From the NCBI RefSeq assembly GCF_003987655.1, contig NZ_NGKC01000003.1, positions 1 to 64,000 of the forward strand: DNA of 64,000 nucleotides, given 5' to 3'. The notes under the pieces were generated by a model. The model made no database searches. It had not been told where the DNA came from and worked only from the letters and a program-made list of their open reading frames with translations. This DNA comes from Vagococcus acidifermentans. Lineage in GTDB: Bacteria > Bacillota > Bacilli > Lactobacillales > Vagococcaceae. Shown in pieces: positions 27,267-36,858 of the stretch (the first letter of the stretch is position 1; each line of letters opens with the position of its first letter). Position numbers and translations under genes: made by a program.

Positions 27267-29885
27267 TTATACTGTGATAAATCTTCCTTGAGCTCTAGAG
27301 CCTGTTTGCATTAGATTATATAATTCTTGTGAAACCTTTCTAATATCATCTTCACTTCTTACAATCATTTGATGAACTGTAACAAGTGGTCCAGTATTCA
27401 TGGATGGAGCAAGTCCACCAGTTCCATTTACATTTACATTCGAATCCACATCAAAATCCCTAGGTATTGCTCCTTCAATATCATCTGAAACCTTGTTCAT
27501 GGCCTTATCAAAACCTTCACCAAGACCAATGGCCATATTATCACCAATACCTGCAAAGACAGTAGAAGGTGATTTAATACCAAGAACTCCTTTAACACCA
27601 CTTACAATTCCACCTACGAAACCACTAATCTTATCCTTAATCCAAGATACCATTGAGGAGATACCATTCCATAAACCAGTTACTATATTTTTACCTACTT
27701 GAACTATTGAAATTGCTGCTTTTCCAATGCCAGTAATAATAGCTGTTATAATTTGAGGGATTGCTGCTACAAGCTGTGGTATTGCTTTTATTAATCCAAC
27801 GGCAAGCTGAAGTATAATCTTAATTCCCATATCAATAATAAGAGGAAGGTTGCTAGTAATAAAATTAATTATCCCACTAATTATCTTTGGTAGTGCTTCT
27901 ATTAACCTTGGCAGAGCATCAACTAATCCCTTAGCCAGTCCCATGATTATTTGTAAAGCTGCGTTAAGTATCTGATCCATATTATTTAATAAGGTATCAA
28001 CTATTAAAATTATAGCCTCAACAATTGATGGAATTAATTCTGGCAAGGCATCTGCAATTCCTAGAGCAAGGGCTACAACTATTTGTATAGCTGCCTCAAT
28101 AAGTAGAGGTAAGTTCTCAATAATAAATTCTGCTACAGTGGTTACAAGATAAACTACCATATCAATTAAGGGAGCAATATTTCCTACTATGGCATCAATA
28201 ATACCTGTTAGAAGTGCAATAGCCCCTTCTAAAAGTGGAGGTAAGAGAGTAGGCAGTAAAGCTACTAATACATTCACAAGTTCAGTTAGCATGATGGATA
28301 CCATTTCAATAACTTCAGGAAGGTATTCACTGATTCTTTTAATTCCATCCATTAAAAAAGATGATATTCTCTCGCCAATGGCAGTAATATCACCTTCCCC
28401 AAAACCATCATTTAAAATTGCTGTTACATCTCTTACAAGGGATGTCACATCTCCAACAACCTCACCAGCCATATCAGAAAATTGCTCTCCAATTGTTATT
28501 TGCAAGCCTTCATAGGCTGATTTTAAACTTCGAACAGAACCTGCAAGCCCACTTTCCATAGTTTCAGACATTTGCAGGGCTGCACCTTCAGCATTGGCAA
28601 GTTCGTTATAGAGGTTGTTCATCTCATCGCCAGTACCAGATAAAAGTGCGTTAACTGCTGCAAGGTCTTGTTTGTTAAAGATATTACTCAGTGCATTCAT
28701 TTTATCTGATTCGGATAGACCACCAAGTTTTTCATTTAGGTCTTCAAAGATTTCATTCATTTCACGAATATTACCCGATGAGTCTGTCACACTAATCCCT
28801 AAAGAATCTAGCTCTTTTGCTGCTGCAGAAGTCGGAGAAGTAAGTGACATAATAACATTTCTAAGTTTTGTTCCACCTTCTGATCCCTTGATACCACGGT
28901 TAGCTAGAACACCAAGCATGACATTTAAGGTATCAAGTTCTTGTCCTGCATTTTTCATGGTGGCACCAGCTACTAAGATACCTTCACCTAATTGCTGAAC
29001 ATCGGTATTGGACTTTTGAGAAGTTTTAGCCATCATATCCATATAGGAATCCATATCTGAAATCTCAAGTCCTAAGGTTGCCATAGAGTCAGTAACAAGA
29101 TCTGATGCTTTGGCTAAATCCATGCCACCTGCAGCTGCTAGGGTTAAAACTCCTGGAAGTGCATCAATGGCCTGTTCAGCATCATAACCAGCGAGGGCTA
29201 GGTAGTTTAAGGCATCAGCCGATTCAGAAGCAGAAAATCTTGTACTAGCACCAGCTTCTTTAGCTGCCTCTGAAAGTTTTTTAAATGCCTCTTCGCCTTC
29301 CACGCCTGTAAGTCCCATAGTTGCTTGTACTTGTTTCATGGAATCTTCATAGTCAGCGTAAACATTCAAAGAATCCTTTATCCATTTGCCTGTAGCTACA
29401 GCACCTGCACCTATTGCAGCCATAGCTGCTGCAGCCGCTTTTAGTCCTGCAACTAGGGTTTTACCAGCAATCTCTCCAGCCTGTTTTAAGCCACCTACAA
29501 GTTTATCAAGCTTTTCTCTATTGAGCCTTTTTACTTCTTCTTGAGATTCTTTTAATTCACGTTCCATATTATTTAGTTCGGCATTGGCATTGTTAAGCTG
29601 TGTCTGCCAAGAGAGAGTTCTTCTATCATTTTCACCAAAGGAGGCGGCAGCATTAGCTAATGCTTTTTCTAAAGTAGAGACTTTTTCTTTTTGTGCATCT
29701 ATTTCTTTATTAAGCTGGTTGTTTCTAGCTGTAATGGCTTGAATGGATTTGTCGTTTTTATCAAACTCAGAGGATACAAGTTTCATTTCTGAGCCTAAGA
29801 CCCTAAAGCTTTGATTGATTTCTCTAAGGGCATTTTTAAACTGCTTTTCACCCTCAATACCAATTTTAAATCCAAAGTCTGACAC
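27267..29885 (-). CDS. Tape measure protein
   Basis: The 872-residue protein has a coiled-coil start (about residues 10-120) and a TP901-type core around residues 180-430 (ASTRFSASESADALNYLALAG). Long hydrophobic helices follow at about 520-760. It sets tail length and helps DNA passage. The start is GTG after AAGGAGGTGG. It follows the frameshifted chaperone gene, as usual in siphophages. Confidence 0.92.
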   Translation of the reverse strand: MSDFGFKIGIEGEKQFKNALREINQSFRVLGSEMKLVSSEFDKNDKSIQAITARNNQLNKEIDAQKEKVSTLEKALANAAASFGENDRRTLSWQTQLNNANAELNNMERELKESQEEVKRLNREKLDKLVGGLKQAGEIAGKTLVAGLKAAAAAMAAIGAGAVATGKWIKDSLNVYADYEDSMKQVQATMGLTGVEGEEAFKKLSEAAKEAGASTRFSASESADALNYLALAGYDAEQAIDALPGVLTLAAAGGMDLAKASDLVTDSMATLGLEISDMDSYMDMMAKTSQKSNTDVQQLGEGILVAGATMKNAGQELDTLNVMLGVLANRGIKGSEGGTKLRNVIMSLTSPTSAAAKELDSLGISVTDSSGNIREMNEIFEDLNEKLGGLSESDKMNALSNIFNKQDLAAVNALLSGTGDEMNNLYNELANAEGAALQMSETMESGLAGSVRSLKSAYEGLQITIGEQFSDMAGEVVGDVTSLVRDVTAILNDGFGEGDITAIGERISSFLMDGIKRISEYLPEVIEMVSIMLTELVNVLVALLPTLLPPLLEGAIALLTGIIDAIVGNIAPLIDMVVYLVTTVAEFIIENLPLLIEAAIQIVVALALGIADALPELIPSIVEAIILIVDTLLNNMDQILNAALQIIMGLAKGLVDALPRLIEALPKIISGIINFITSNLPLIIDMGIKIILQLAVGLIKAIPQLVAAIPQIITAIITGIGKAAISIVQVGKNIVTGLWNGISSMVSWIKDKISGFVGGIVSGVKGVLGIKSPSTVFAGIGDNMAIGLGEGFDKAMNKVSDDIEGAIPRDFDVDSNVNVNGTGGLAPSMNTGPLVTVHQMIVRSEDDIRKVSQELYNLMQTGSRAQGRFITV

Positions 29886-29897
29886 CTTACCACCTCC

Positions 29898-30469
29898 TTA
29901 GATTCCCATAGGGATAATGTCATCAATAGAAACTTCTCTTTTAGGCTTTGCCATTCCAGTAAATTGCTTGTGAATTTCCCATTGATCCAAAAGCTCCCCT
30001 ATTGCCATAAGCCAAACATCTGGCTCTGGTCTATGAAGCTGAGTTACTCCATAATAAATAAGTCGAGCAAACAATTCTTCATCGCTTACTCGACTTGCTC
30101 GTTTTTTGAGTTTTCGTCCTCTGATTCTATATGTCTTTTAGTTCCTTTAAACATAGCCTCCATAATCGCATCTTTATATGTTGCCAGTTCATGAGGGGAA
30201 GTTAGAAGTTCTACATCATCTTCAGTTAATAATTCTTCCTTTTCTCCATTAAGTCTGTTGTTGATTAAGATGCTTTGATTAGCCAAAAGTGCAATAAGCC
30301 AGACAATTTCTTCTAGTGCCATCTCAAAATTCTCTGCCTTCATTAACTTTTCACCAAGATTTTCAAGACCACCATAGCGTTTTGCTATTTCCTTTGTTGC
30401 CTTTGTAGTTAAAATAAGGCGATATTCTTTGCCACCTATAGTTATCAGACTGCTACGTTCCTTGTCCAT
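29898..30469 (-). CDS. Tail assembly chaperone, -1 frameshift product (gpGT-like)
   Basis: The long product starts at 30469 and shifts to -1 at the slippery heptamer A AAA AAC (30107-30101 on the - strand), near codon 122. It continues through RASRVSDEELFARLI to a stop at 29898-29900. The second frame has no start of its own, lies just before the tape measure gene and is protein-like throughout (PEPDVWLMAIGELLDQW). This is the conserved layout of lambda G/GT-type chaperones, which bind the tape measure protein. Confidence 0.85.
30086..30469 (-). CDS. Tail assembly chaperone, unshifted product (gpG-like)
   Basis: The 127-residue protein (GGKEYRLILTTKATKEIAKR start, acidic tail) is made when ribosomes do not slip. 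The stop TAA is at 30086, 5 codons after the slippery site. It lies between the major tail protein and tape measure genes and works together with the longer frameshift product. Confidence 0.88.
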   Translation of the reverse strand: MDKERSSLITIGGKEYRLILTTKATKEIAKRYGGLENLGEKLMKAENFEMALEEIVWLIALLANQSILINNRLNGEKEELLTEDDVELLTSPHELATYKDAIMEAMFKGTKRHIESEDENSKNEQVE

Positions 30470-30480
30470 AATATTCCTCC

Positions 30481-31080
30481 TTATTCCTCTGTTCCATTAG
30501 CAGTGAAGAGAGGTTCATAAACTTCGTTATACCACCCAGTTATTATTTCAGAGGACACACCCTCATCACCCTCACTAACTTCAGCCTTCCATGGATGCTT
30601 TCCTTGACCGTCAAGTTTATTTCTACGAATGACAGTCCCTTCAATGGTAGGTGTTGAGAAAGTAATACTATCTCCTTTAGTAGCAAGGTTCGTAGCTGGG
30701 ATGCCAAACTTCACACGGTATAGCCAAAAGTAACGATATTTTCCGTTTGCTTTTTTAGCTCTAAAACCTATTGCTACAGGATCGCCTCCATCTTCACTTG
30801 TTGAGATTAATACTTTGTTATCATCAATTGTTGCCCCTGTTAAATCACTGGCAGCTTCTACACCAATATCATCGATTCCAAGAGAGAGTGTACCATTTTG
30901 AAATTCCTTAATGATTTCTGCAGCACCGTCATCTGCATAAAGGGTTGCTTCTGCAAGTTCGACTGAAAGCTCCGCACTAATTGCTTTTGCTAGAGGAATA
31001 GGGGTATCATAGGTTTCATCACCGTTTGAATCTTCTGTTATTTTTGCATAATAAAGTCTATCAAGACCGATTGTTGCCAT
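30481..31080 (-). CDS. Major tail protein
   Basis: The 199-residue protein matches phi13-type major tail tube proteins (MATIGLDRLYYAKITED, AISAELSVELAEATLYADDG, VIRRNKLDGQGKHPWKAEV). It forms the tail tube. It lies between the tail terminator and the chaperone genes. Confidence 0.88.
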   Translation of the reverse strand: MATIGLDRLYYAKITEDSNGDETYDTPIPLAKAISAELSVELAEATLYADDGAAEIIKEFQNGTLSLGIDDIGVEAASDLTGATIDDNKVLISTSEDGGDPVAIGFRAKKANGKYRYFWLYRVKFGIPATNLATKGDSITFSTPTIEGTVIRRNKLDGQGKHPWKAEVSEGDEGVSSEIITGWYNEVYEPLFTANGTEE

Positions 31081-31083
31081 ATG

Positions 31084-31437
31084 TTAATCCTCCTTATCTA
31101 ACTTAAATTTATAAGATTTTGCTACATCTAGAGCATAGTGGTGATATCCAGTATCGTCCTCATGCCCTAAATATCTCATATCAGTTATTGTAAAACCCGC
31201 ACCTAAAAGGGTACGGGTTAGTGTGTTTTTAATCTTTATATAATTTCCTTTAGAAAATAAGGAAAGTCTTAATTCTTGTACTTCATACTCTGGAAGATTA
31301 TCTGCATAAACCTCAAATAAATCTACAAGAGGAGTTGCAACAAGATAGATATCGGGAGGGTTATCTGAAAATACTCCTGTTTCTATGGGAATGTCACATA
31401 TGTTTGAGAGAGTATTTATTTCACTTAGAATACTCAT
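31084..31437 (-). CDS. Tail completion/terminator protein
   Basis: The 117-residue soluble protein is assigned mainly by position, between the HK97 gp10-like and major tail genes, and by size. The family is not certain. Its start overlaps the stop of the upstream gene by 4 bases. Confidence 0.65.
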   Translation of the reverse strand: MSILSEINTLSNICDIPIETGVFSDNPPDIYLVATPLVDLFEVYADNLPEYEVQELRLSLFSKGNYIKIKNTLTRTLLGAGFTITDMRYLGHEDDTGYHHYALDVAKSYKFKLDKED

Positions 31438-31865
31438 ATATTTTTTACCTCCCGATCAAATCTTTCCCTCATAGCATCAATACAAGGTTTTCTCGAAGTT
31501 CTTCTAGCAGGCTTCAAAAATGGCTTTGCTGGTTGATTAGATTTTCCATACTCAAGGATATTTGCAATTTTAGCATTACTATCACCATCTTTTCTTGGCT
31601 CTTTAAAACCTACCTTAACATTATGATTTCCATTTCTATCTAATAGGGCAGGGGAGAGGCCAAGGGAGGATACAAGCTCTCCAGTAGAGCGACTTTTTAC
31701 TTTTGTTCCTTTTCCAATGGAGGACTTAAGATTAGATTTTACGTGTTCGAGGACAACTTCACCACCAGACTCAAGTACCTTAGGGATAATTTCATCCGTT
31801 TTATCACCAAGTTTTGAAATCTTCAATAGAAAATCTTCAGGCATTCTCATAGATACTTTAGCCAT
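31434..31865 (-). CDS. HK97 gp10-like tail-component protein
   Basis: The 143-residue basic protein has the HK97-gp10 plan. A helical start (IPKVLESGGEVVLEHVKSNL) leads to a substrate-loop region rich in KSRSTGEL, then VKVGF and LEYGKSNQPAKPFLKPA. It connects head completion to the tail. Confidence 0.82.
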   Translation of the reverse strand: MAKVSMRMPEDFLLKISKLGDKTDEIIPKVLESGGEVVLEHVKSNLKSSIGKGTKVKSRSTGELVSSLGLSPALLDRNGNHNVKVGFKEPRKDGDSNAKIANILEYGKSNQPAKPFLKPARRTSRKPCIDAMRERFDREVKNI

Positions 31866-32193
31866 CTGATACCACCACCTTTTTTGCTAGAACTTCAACA
31901 TACATTCCACGGTTTTTTATGTCCTCTACACTTATAATTTCATAACGGTCACCACTACAGCCAATTATCATCTTTGATGTAATATCCACATCTGGAATTT
32001 TACGAAACCTAAAAAGGGCACTAGCTTCTGAAAACAAGGCTCTGTTTGCCCATTTTTCACTAGCATGCCTTTCTTCTTTATAGGCTCTTATGGTGGCTAG
32101 GATATTATCATTAACCTTACTAAATCCTTCATCATCTTTAATTCTTTCAACAAGAATAATATCTATAAAAGTATTGATTTTTCCAAGTCCCAT
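31858..32193 (-). CDS. Head-tail adaptor (head closure)
   Basis: The 111-residue protein resembles SPP1 gp16-type head-closure proteins (small beta barrel, with ASALFRFRKIPDVDITSKM and RYEIISVEDIKNRGMYVEV). It overlaps the next gene by 8 bases. It seals the packaged head and docks the tail. Confidence 0.78.
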   Translation of the reverse strand: MGLGKINTFIDIILVERIKDDEGFSKVNDNILATIRAYKEERHASEKWANRALFSEASALFRFRKIPDVDITSKMIIGCSGDRYEIISVEDIKNRGMYVEVLAKKVVVSDG

Positions 32194-32196
32194 AAC

Positions 32197-32505
32197 CTAC
32201 ACCTTCCAATCTTTATCAAGGCGTAAAAGATTATTAATCGTTTCTCTTGCTTGATGACCTGCAATAGCGGTATCAGCAAAGAAGCCACCTGTACTACCAT
32301 CACGGCTTTCATAAAAGTGAGAGGATAGCATAATGATAGCTTGCTCAGTGACTGGAGACATTGTGTTTTCACTGTAGTATCCTTCTTTTAAATGTTGATA
32401 GCTCTCAGCATAGGATATAGCGGCGTCAATATACATTTCCAAAAGCTCATCATCTTTATCGTGTTCAAGTATTAGATTTGCTTTAACCTTTTCAATTAGT
32501 GTCAT
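32197..32505 (-). CDS. Head-tail connector (gp6-like)
   Basis: The 102-residue mainly helical protein has the phage_gp6 connector pattern (LIEKVKANLILEHDKDDELL, YIDAAISYAESYQ). It stacks on the portal after packaging. Confidence 0.8.
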   Translation of the reverse strand: MTLIEKVKANLILEHDKDDELLEMYIDAAISYAESYQHLKEGYYSENTMSPVTEQAIIMLSSHFYESRDGSTGGFFADTAIAGHQARETINNLLRLDKDWKV

Positions 32506-32525
32506 TAGCCGCCACCTTCCTTTCT

Positions 32526-32744
32526 TTATGGAGTATCATCTACCATTAGCCCTGCAGTTTTTAACTTAGAAAGCAGATCATTAAAATCTGTGACCAAATC
32601 TTCTATTGTAGTAGCAGTGCTTTTAGATTGGTTTTCAATAAGAGAGAGGCCAACTACTGTGGCCTCATCTTTGATTTCCAATGTACCGCCTATAACGGTT
32701 TTCTCTCCGCCTTGTTCCGTATAATTTTTAGTATTATAAGTCAT
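32526..32744 (-). CDS. Small head-fibre-like protein
   Basis: The 72-residue protein has the short segment GGTLEIKDEATVVGL, seen in head fibre/decoration proteins of phi29-like and related phages, followed by a helical C-terminus. It sits just after the major capsid gene, as expected for a decoration protein. Confidence 0.65.
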   Translation of the reverse strand: MTYNTKNYTEQGGEKTVIGGTLEIKDEATVVGLSLIENQSKSTATTIEDLVTDFNDLLSKLKTAGLMVDDTP

Positions 32745-32760
32745 CTATTTACACCCCTTA

Positions 32761-33960
32761 TTAAGCTTTTTGTTGTAGGACTTTAATTGCTTCTGGAAGG
32801 ATAAGTTTTCCGTCCACTCTTTGGCTACCTAAGAAACCTACTTGACCACTAGTTGCAAAAAGCTCATTTAGTCTTTTGAAAGAACGACCTTGTCTGTCAG
32901 CAATCCAGTAGTATCCAAAATCACCAAAGGCGATGGTCTTAGCACCAGCCTCAAGAATAGGAGCATAAGCAGATGTATATACTGGACGATTAAGCAAAGT
33001 ATCTGGTGTTCCTGCTGTAAGTGATGGCTGCCATAAATATTGACCTTGACCGTCCTTTAATTTACGAATAGCCTTTATAGTTGCATCATTCATGATAAAA
33101 GACGCATTTTTTCTGTAGGGAGCTTTAAGAGAATATACTAAATCAATAATCTCATCTGCTGTAATTGCAGTAGCAGAGCCAGCTGTTATTCCAAGTTCAG
33201 CACCACCTGTAGAATTAAAGATCCCTGTAGGTTTTCCAATCCCATCGCCAACTAGGAAAGCTTCTTCTTCCTTAGCACCGATTCTTCTTGCAAACTCAGT
33301 AGAGATATAGCTTTCAATGTTAAATATACTGTCATTCAAAAGTTCATCAGATACTTTAATCATAGTACCTAGCTTATAAGCTCCGATGGAAGTTTGCCCA
33401 AATACAGAATCACTTTCTTCATATTCTTCGCCTTCATCAAGCCAAGATGCAGTTCCTTTAGTCACTACAACAGGGATCTTTTTGTCGCCGCTTGAGGTTT
33501 GGATGACTTTAGCAAGTTTACGGAAGATATTCTCTTCTTCAAGGGTTTGAATTAAAGTTCTTTCAAATTCATCGGGAACAAGGTAACCTCCTTCTGTATC
33601 ATCACCTATGGATAGAGAATTAAATACATCTGACTTTGGATTTTTGGTTCTCATAACATTCCAGAAGGCTTTCTTATACTCATCAGATGCACGACCTTCT
33701 TTCGTTTCCCCCATACTATTGTTAGGTTTATTAGAGAGGGGAGTGGAAGTAGGCTTTGATAGTTCTAAATCGAGAACGGCTTGTTTTTCTAACCTGTCTA
33801 TCTCTTTACCTAAATCAACTACATCTTGTTCCATTCTTTCATAGGTAGCAGTATCTTCAGCTGAAACAAGCCCTTTGTCATCTCTTCTTGCATCTAAAAA
33901 AGCTTTGGCACTTTCCCAAAGCTTCGCTCTTTTTTCTCTTAATTCTAATATTTTATTCAT
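32761..33960 (-). CDS. Major capsid protein, HK97 fold
   Basis: The 399-residue protein has an N-terminal coiled-coil scaffold (residues 1-70), removed by the protease in relatives. The HK97 shell domain follows (DTEGGYLVPDEFERTLIQTL, AFLVGDGIGKPTGI, GSQRVDGKLILPEAIKVL). The ATG at 33960 is chosen because GGAGG lies just before it; a further upstream start would remove that site. It is preceded by the prohead protease gene. Confidence 0.92.
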   Translation of the reverse strand: MNKILELREKRAKLWESAKAFLDARRDDKGLVSAEDTATYERMEQDVVDLGKEIDRLEKQAVLDLELSKPTSTPLSNKPNNSMGETKEGRASDEYKKAFWNVMRTKNPKSDVFNSLSIGDDTEGGYLVPDEFERTLIQTLEEENIFRKLAKVIQTSSGDKKIPVVVTKGTASWLDEGEEYEESDSVFGQTSIGAYKLGTMIKVSDELLNDSIFNIESYISTEFARRIGAKEEEAFLVGDGIGKPTGIFNSTGGAELGITAGSATAITADEIIDLVYSLKAPYRKNASFIMNDATIKAIRKLKDGQGQYLWQPSLTAGTPDTLLNRPVYTSAYAPILEAGAKTIAFGDFGYYWIADRQGRSFKRLNELFATSGQVGFLGSQRVDGKLILPEAIKVLQQKA

Positions 33961-33975
33961 TGAATATACCTCCAT

Positions 33976-34665
33976 TTATTTAATTAGATTTAATCTTGTA
34001 CTTAGTTCTTTATAGGAAGTGCCAGCAGGAGGCTTTTCCTTTTTGGGTAGTTTACTTAATATAGAATTGACAGCTACCATATTACTGAAAGCTAATCCTT
34101 CTAGGTTTTTATCTTCATCACCCTGTGCAAACATTATTTTATCTGCAAACCCCAAGTCCACAGCCTTTCTAGCATTGAACCAGGTTTCCTCATCCATAAG
34201 ATGAGAGAGTTCATTCCTTGGTATGCTAGTTTTTAACTCATAAGCATTAATGATGCTTTCTTTAACTTCTGATAGCATTGCTTTGGCTTTTTCCATTTCA
34301 CTTGCATCGCCAAAGGCAATAGTCAACGGATTATGGATCATCATTAGACCTGTAGGTGAAATTTGTACTTCAGTACCAGCCATAGCAATAACGGATGCCG
34401 CACTAGCTGCAATTCCATCAATCTTAACTGTGACGTTGCCTTTATAATCCATTAACATATTGTAGATTTGACTAGCAGCAATGCAGTCGCCACCAGGGGA
34501 ATTAATCCAAACAACAATATCTCCAGATTCACTATTTAACTCATCTTTAAATAGTTTAGGTGTGATTTCATCTCCATACCAAGTTTCATCAGATATCACA
34601 CCATTTAAAAATAAAGTCCTTTCATCATCATTCTTTATCCAGTTCCAAAACTTCTTTATTTTCAT
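33976..34665 (-). CDS. Prohead protease, ClpP family
   Basis: The 229-residue protein is ClpP-like. The nucleophile Ser is in DGIAASAASVIAMAG and the catalytic His in MMIHNPLT. WINSPGGDCIAASQIY is the oxyanion/handle region. It should process the capsid scaffold. The ATG at 34665 follows GGAGGTG directly, and the gene start overlaps the portal 3' end by 38 bases. Confidence 0.9.
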   Translation of the reverse strand: MKIKKFWNWIKNDDERTLFLNGVISDETWYGDEITPKLFKDELNSESGDIVVWINSPGGDCIAASQIYNMLMDYKGNVTVKIDGIAASAASVIAMAGTEVQISPTGLMMIHNPLTIAFGDASEMEKAKAMLSEVKESIINAYELKTSIPRNELSHLMDEETWFNARKAVDLGFADKIMFAQGDEDKNLEGLAFSNMVAVNSILSKLPKKEKPPAGTSYKELSTRLNLIK

Positions 34666-35881
34666 CACCTCCAGTGTTTTTATTCGCATAAGCACCAACA
34701 TCTTTAAGCTTTAGCATATTGCCATTGACCATGTATGTGTTTCCACCTTCATCAGAGGGTATAGGGTTCATGTTTTCTAAACTCCTTACATCGTTAGGAG
34801 ACATAAATCCATTTTGAATGCCGATAGAATAACCTCTCATTCTTGATTCATAGTCCCCACGAAGAAGGCCTTCAACTAAGAAACTAACAAAGTACTTGTG
34901 CCTTTCTTCCTCAGAAAACAAGGCTTTATTAATAGATTGCTCTATTCTAACAAGCCAAGGTCTTATAGTATGAACTACAAAGCTTATAGATTGATGTTCA
35001 ATATTTGAAAAAGTAGCTCTTTCTAAATCACCAACTAAATGGGGAGGGACTCTAAATATTCGACAAATTTCCTCAGTTTGATATTTCCTTGTTTCTAAAA
35101 ACTGTGCCTGTTCTGGTGGTATGCCGATGGGAGAGAACTTCATACCTTCTTCAAGAACGGCAACTCTATGAGCATTTGATGTTCCTTGATACACTTGATT
35201 CCAGCTATCCCTAATTCTATGAGGATCTTTTACAACACCAGGATGTTCTAGAACACCACCAGGATTTGCACCGTTTGAGAAGAACTTAGCTCCGTATTCT
35301 TCTGTTGCTAGAGCCATACCAATTGCATTTTTAGCCATGGCAATGGGGGAGTATCCAATAAGACCATCAAAGCCAAGGCCTGGTATGTGAAGGACCTCTG
35401 TATTTCTTAGTAAATATTCCTTCCCTTCGCTAGTATAGAGATAATAAATTTCTCCATTTTCACTTCTTCCTACCTTCATCTTGTCTGGAAGCAGGGGATA
35501 TAGAGCCACTACTTTTCCATGCCCATTTCTTATTATCTGAGAGTAGGAATTTCCCCATAATAAAAGATGACCCATAAGTGTTTCTCTAAACACGAATGAA
35601 GTCATCTCAGGGTTAGGCGAATCTGATAGAAGGTAATATATTGGATGGTGCCTTGCTTTTTCCTTTCCACTTTCAGTATTCATATAAGTGTGGAGTGGGA
35701 GTGAGGCTATCGTTTCAGCCAGTATTCTAACACAAGCATATACAGCTGTGGTTTGCATAGCTGTTCTTTCGTTTACTGTTTTCCCACTACTAGTAGAGCC
35801 AAAGAAAAAACTATAAGTAGATCCAAATAAGCTATTCTTTGGTTCAGCCCCTGATTTAAAGAATCTTGAAAATATATTTAT
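34628..35881 (-). CDS. Portal protein (HK97 type), non-canonical start
   Basis: The 417-residue portal has NERTAMQTTAVYACVRILAE, FSNGANPGGVLEHPG and the ERATFSNIEHQSISFVV core. It forms the dodecameric packaging vertex. The only start that fits a strong AGGAGGTG site and the usual short N-terminus (INIFSRFF) is ATA at 35881-35879. No ATG, GTG or TTG lies near it in frame downstream of the terminator. An in-frame TTG at 35974 would read through the terminator hairpin and is unlikely. An ATG-to-ATA change, or use of ATA itself, are both possible. Confidence 0.85.
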   Translation of the reverse strand: MNIFSRFFKSGAEPKNSLFGSTYSFFFGSTSSGKTVNERTAMQTTAVYACVRILAETIASLPLHTYMNTESGKEKARHHPIYYLLSDSPNPEMTSFVFRETLMGHLLLWGNSYSQIIRNGHGKVVALYPLLPDKMKVGRSENGEIYYLYTSEGKEYLLRNTEVLHIPGLGFDGLIGYSPIAMAKNAIGMALATEEYGAKFFSNGANPGGVLEHPGVVKDPHRIRDSWNQVYQGTSNAHRVAVLEEGMKFSPIGIPPEQAQFLETRKYQTEEICRIFRVPPHLVGDLERATFSNIEHQSISFVVHTIRPWLVRIEQSINKALFSEEERHKYFVSFLVEGLLRGDYESRMRGYSIGIQNGFMSPNDVRSLENMNPIPSDEGGNTYMVNGNMLKLKDVGAYANKNTGGDENKEVLELDKE

Positions 35882-35909
35882 ATGATCACCTCCTAAAATT
35901 GGGCATGAA

Positions 35910-35936
35910 AAAAGCACCTCGTGTAGAGATGCTTTT
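35910..35936 (-). terminator. Terminator between erm and portal
   Basis: On the - strand AAAAGCATCTC pairs with GAGGTGCTTTT (11 bp, one G-T) with a five-base loop, then TTTC. It is followed by CATGCCCAA and the portal ribosome site. The same TTTTTTCATGCCCAA phrase follows the terminator before the HNH gene. Confidence 0.82.
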
Positions 35937-35970
35937 AAATAAGGTTGAGACGTGCAATATGCACTATACG

Positions 35971-36782
<812 letters not shown>

Positions 36783-36858
36783 ACTTATTTCTTGTGTATT
36801 AAGTCGTATATCAACTTAATTCGTAACCAACAATAAGTATACCAAATGATTCACGATA

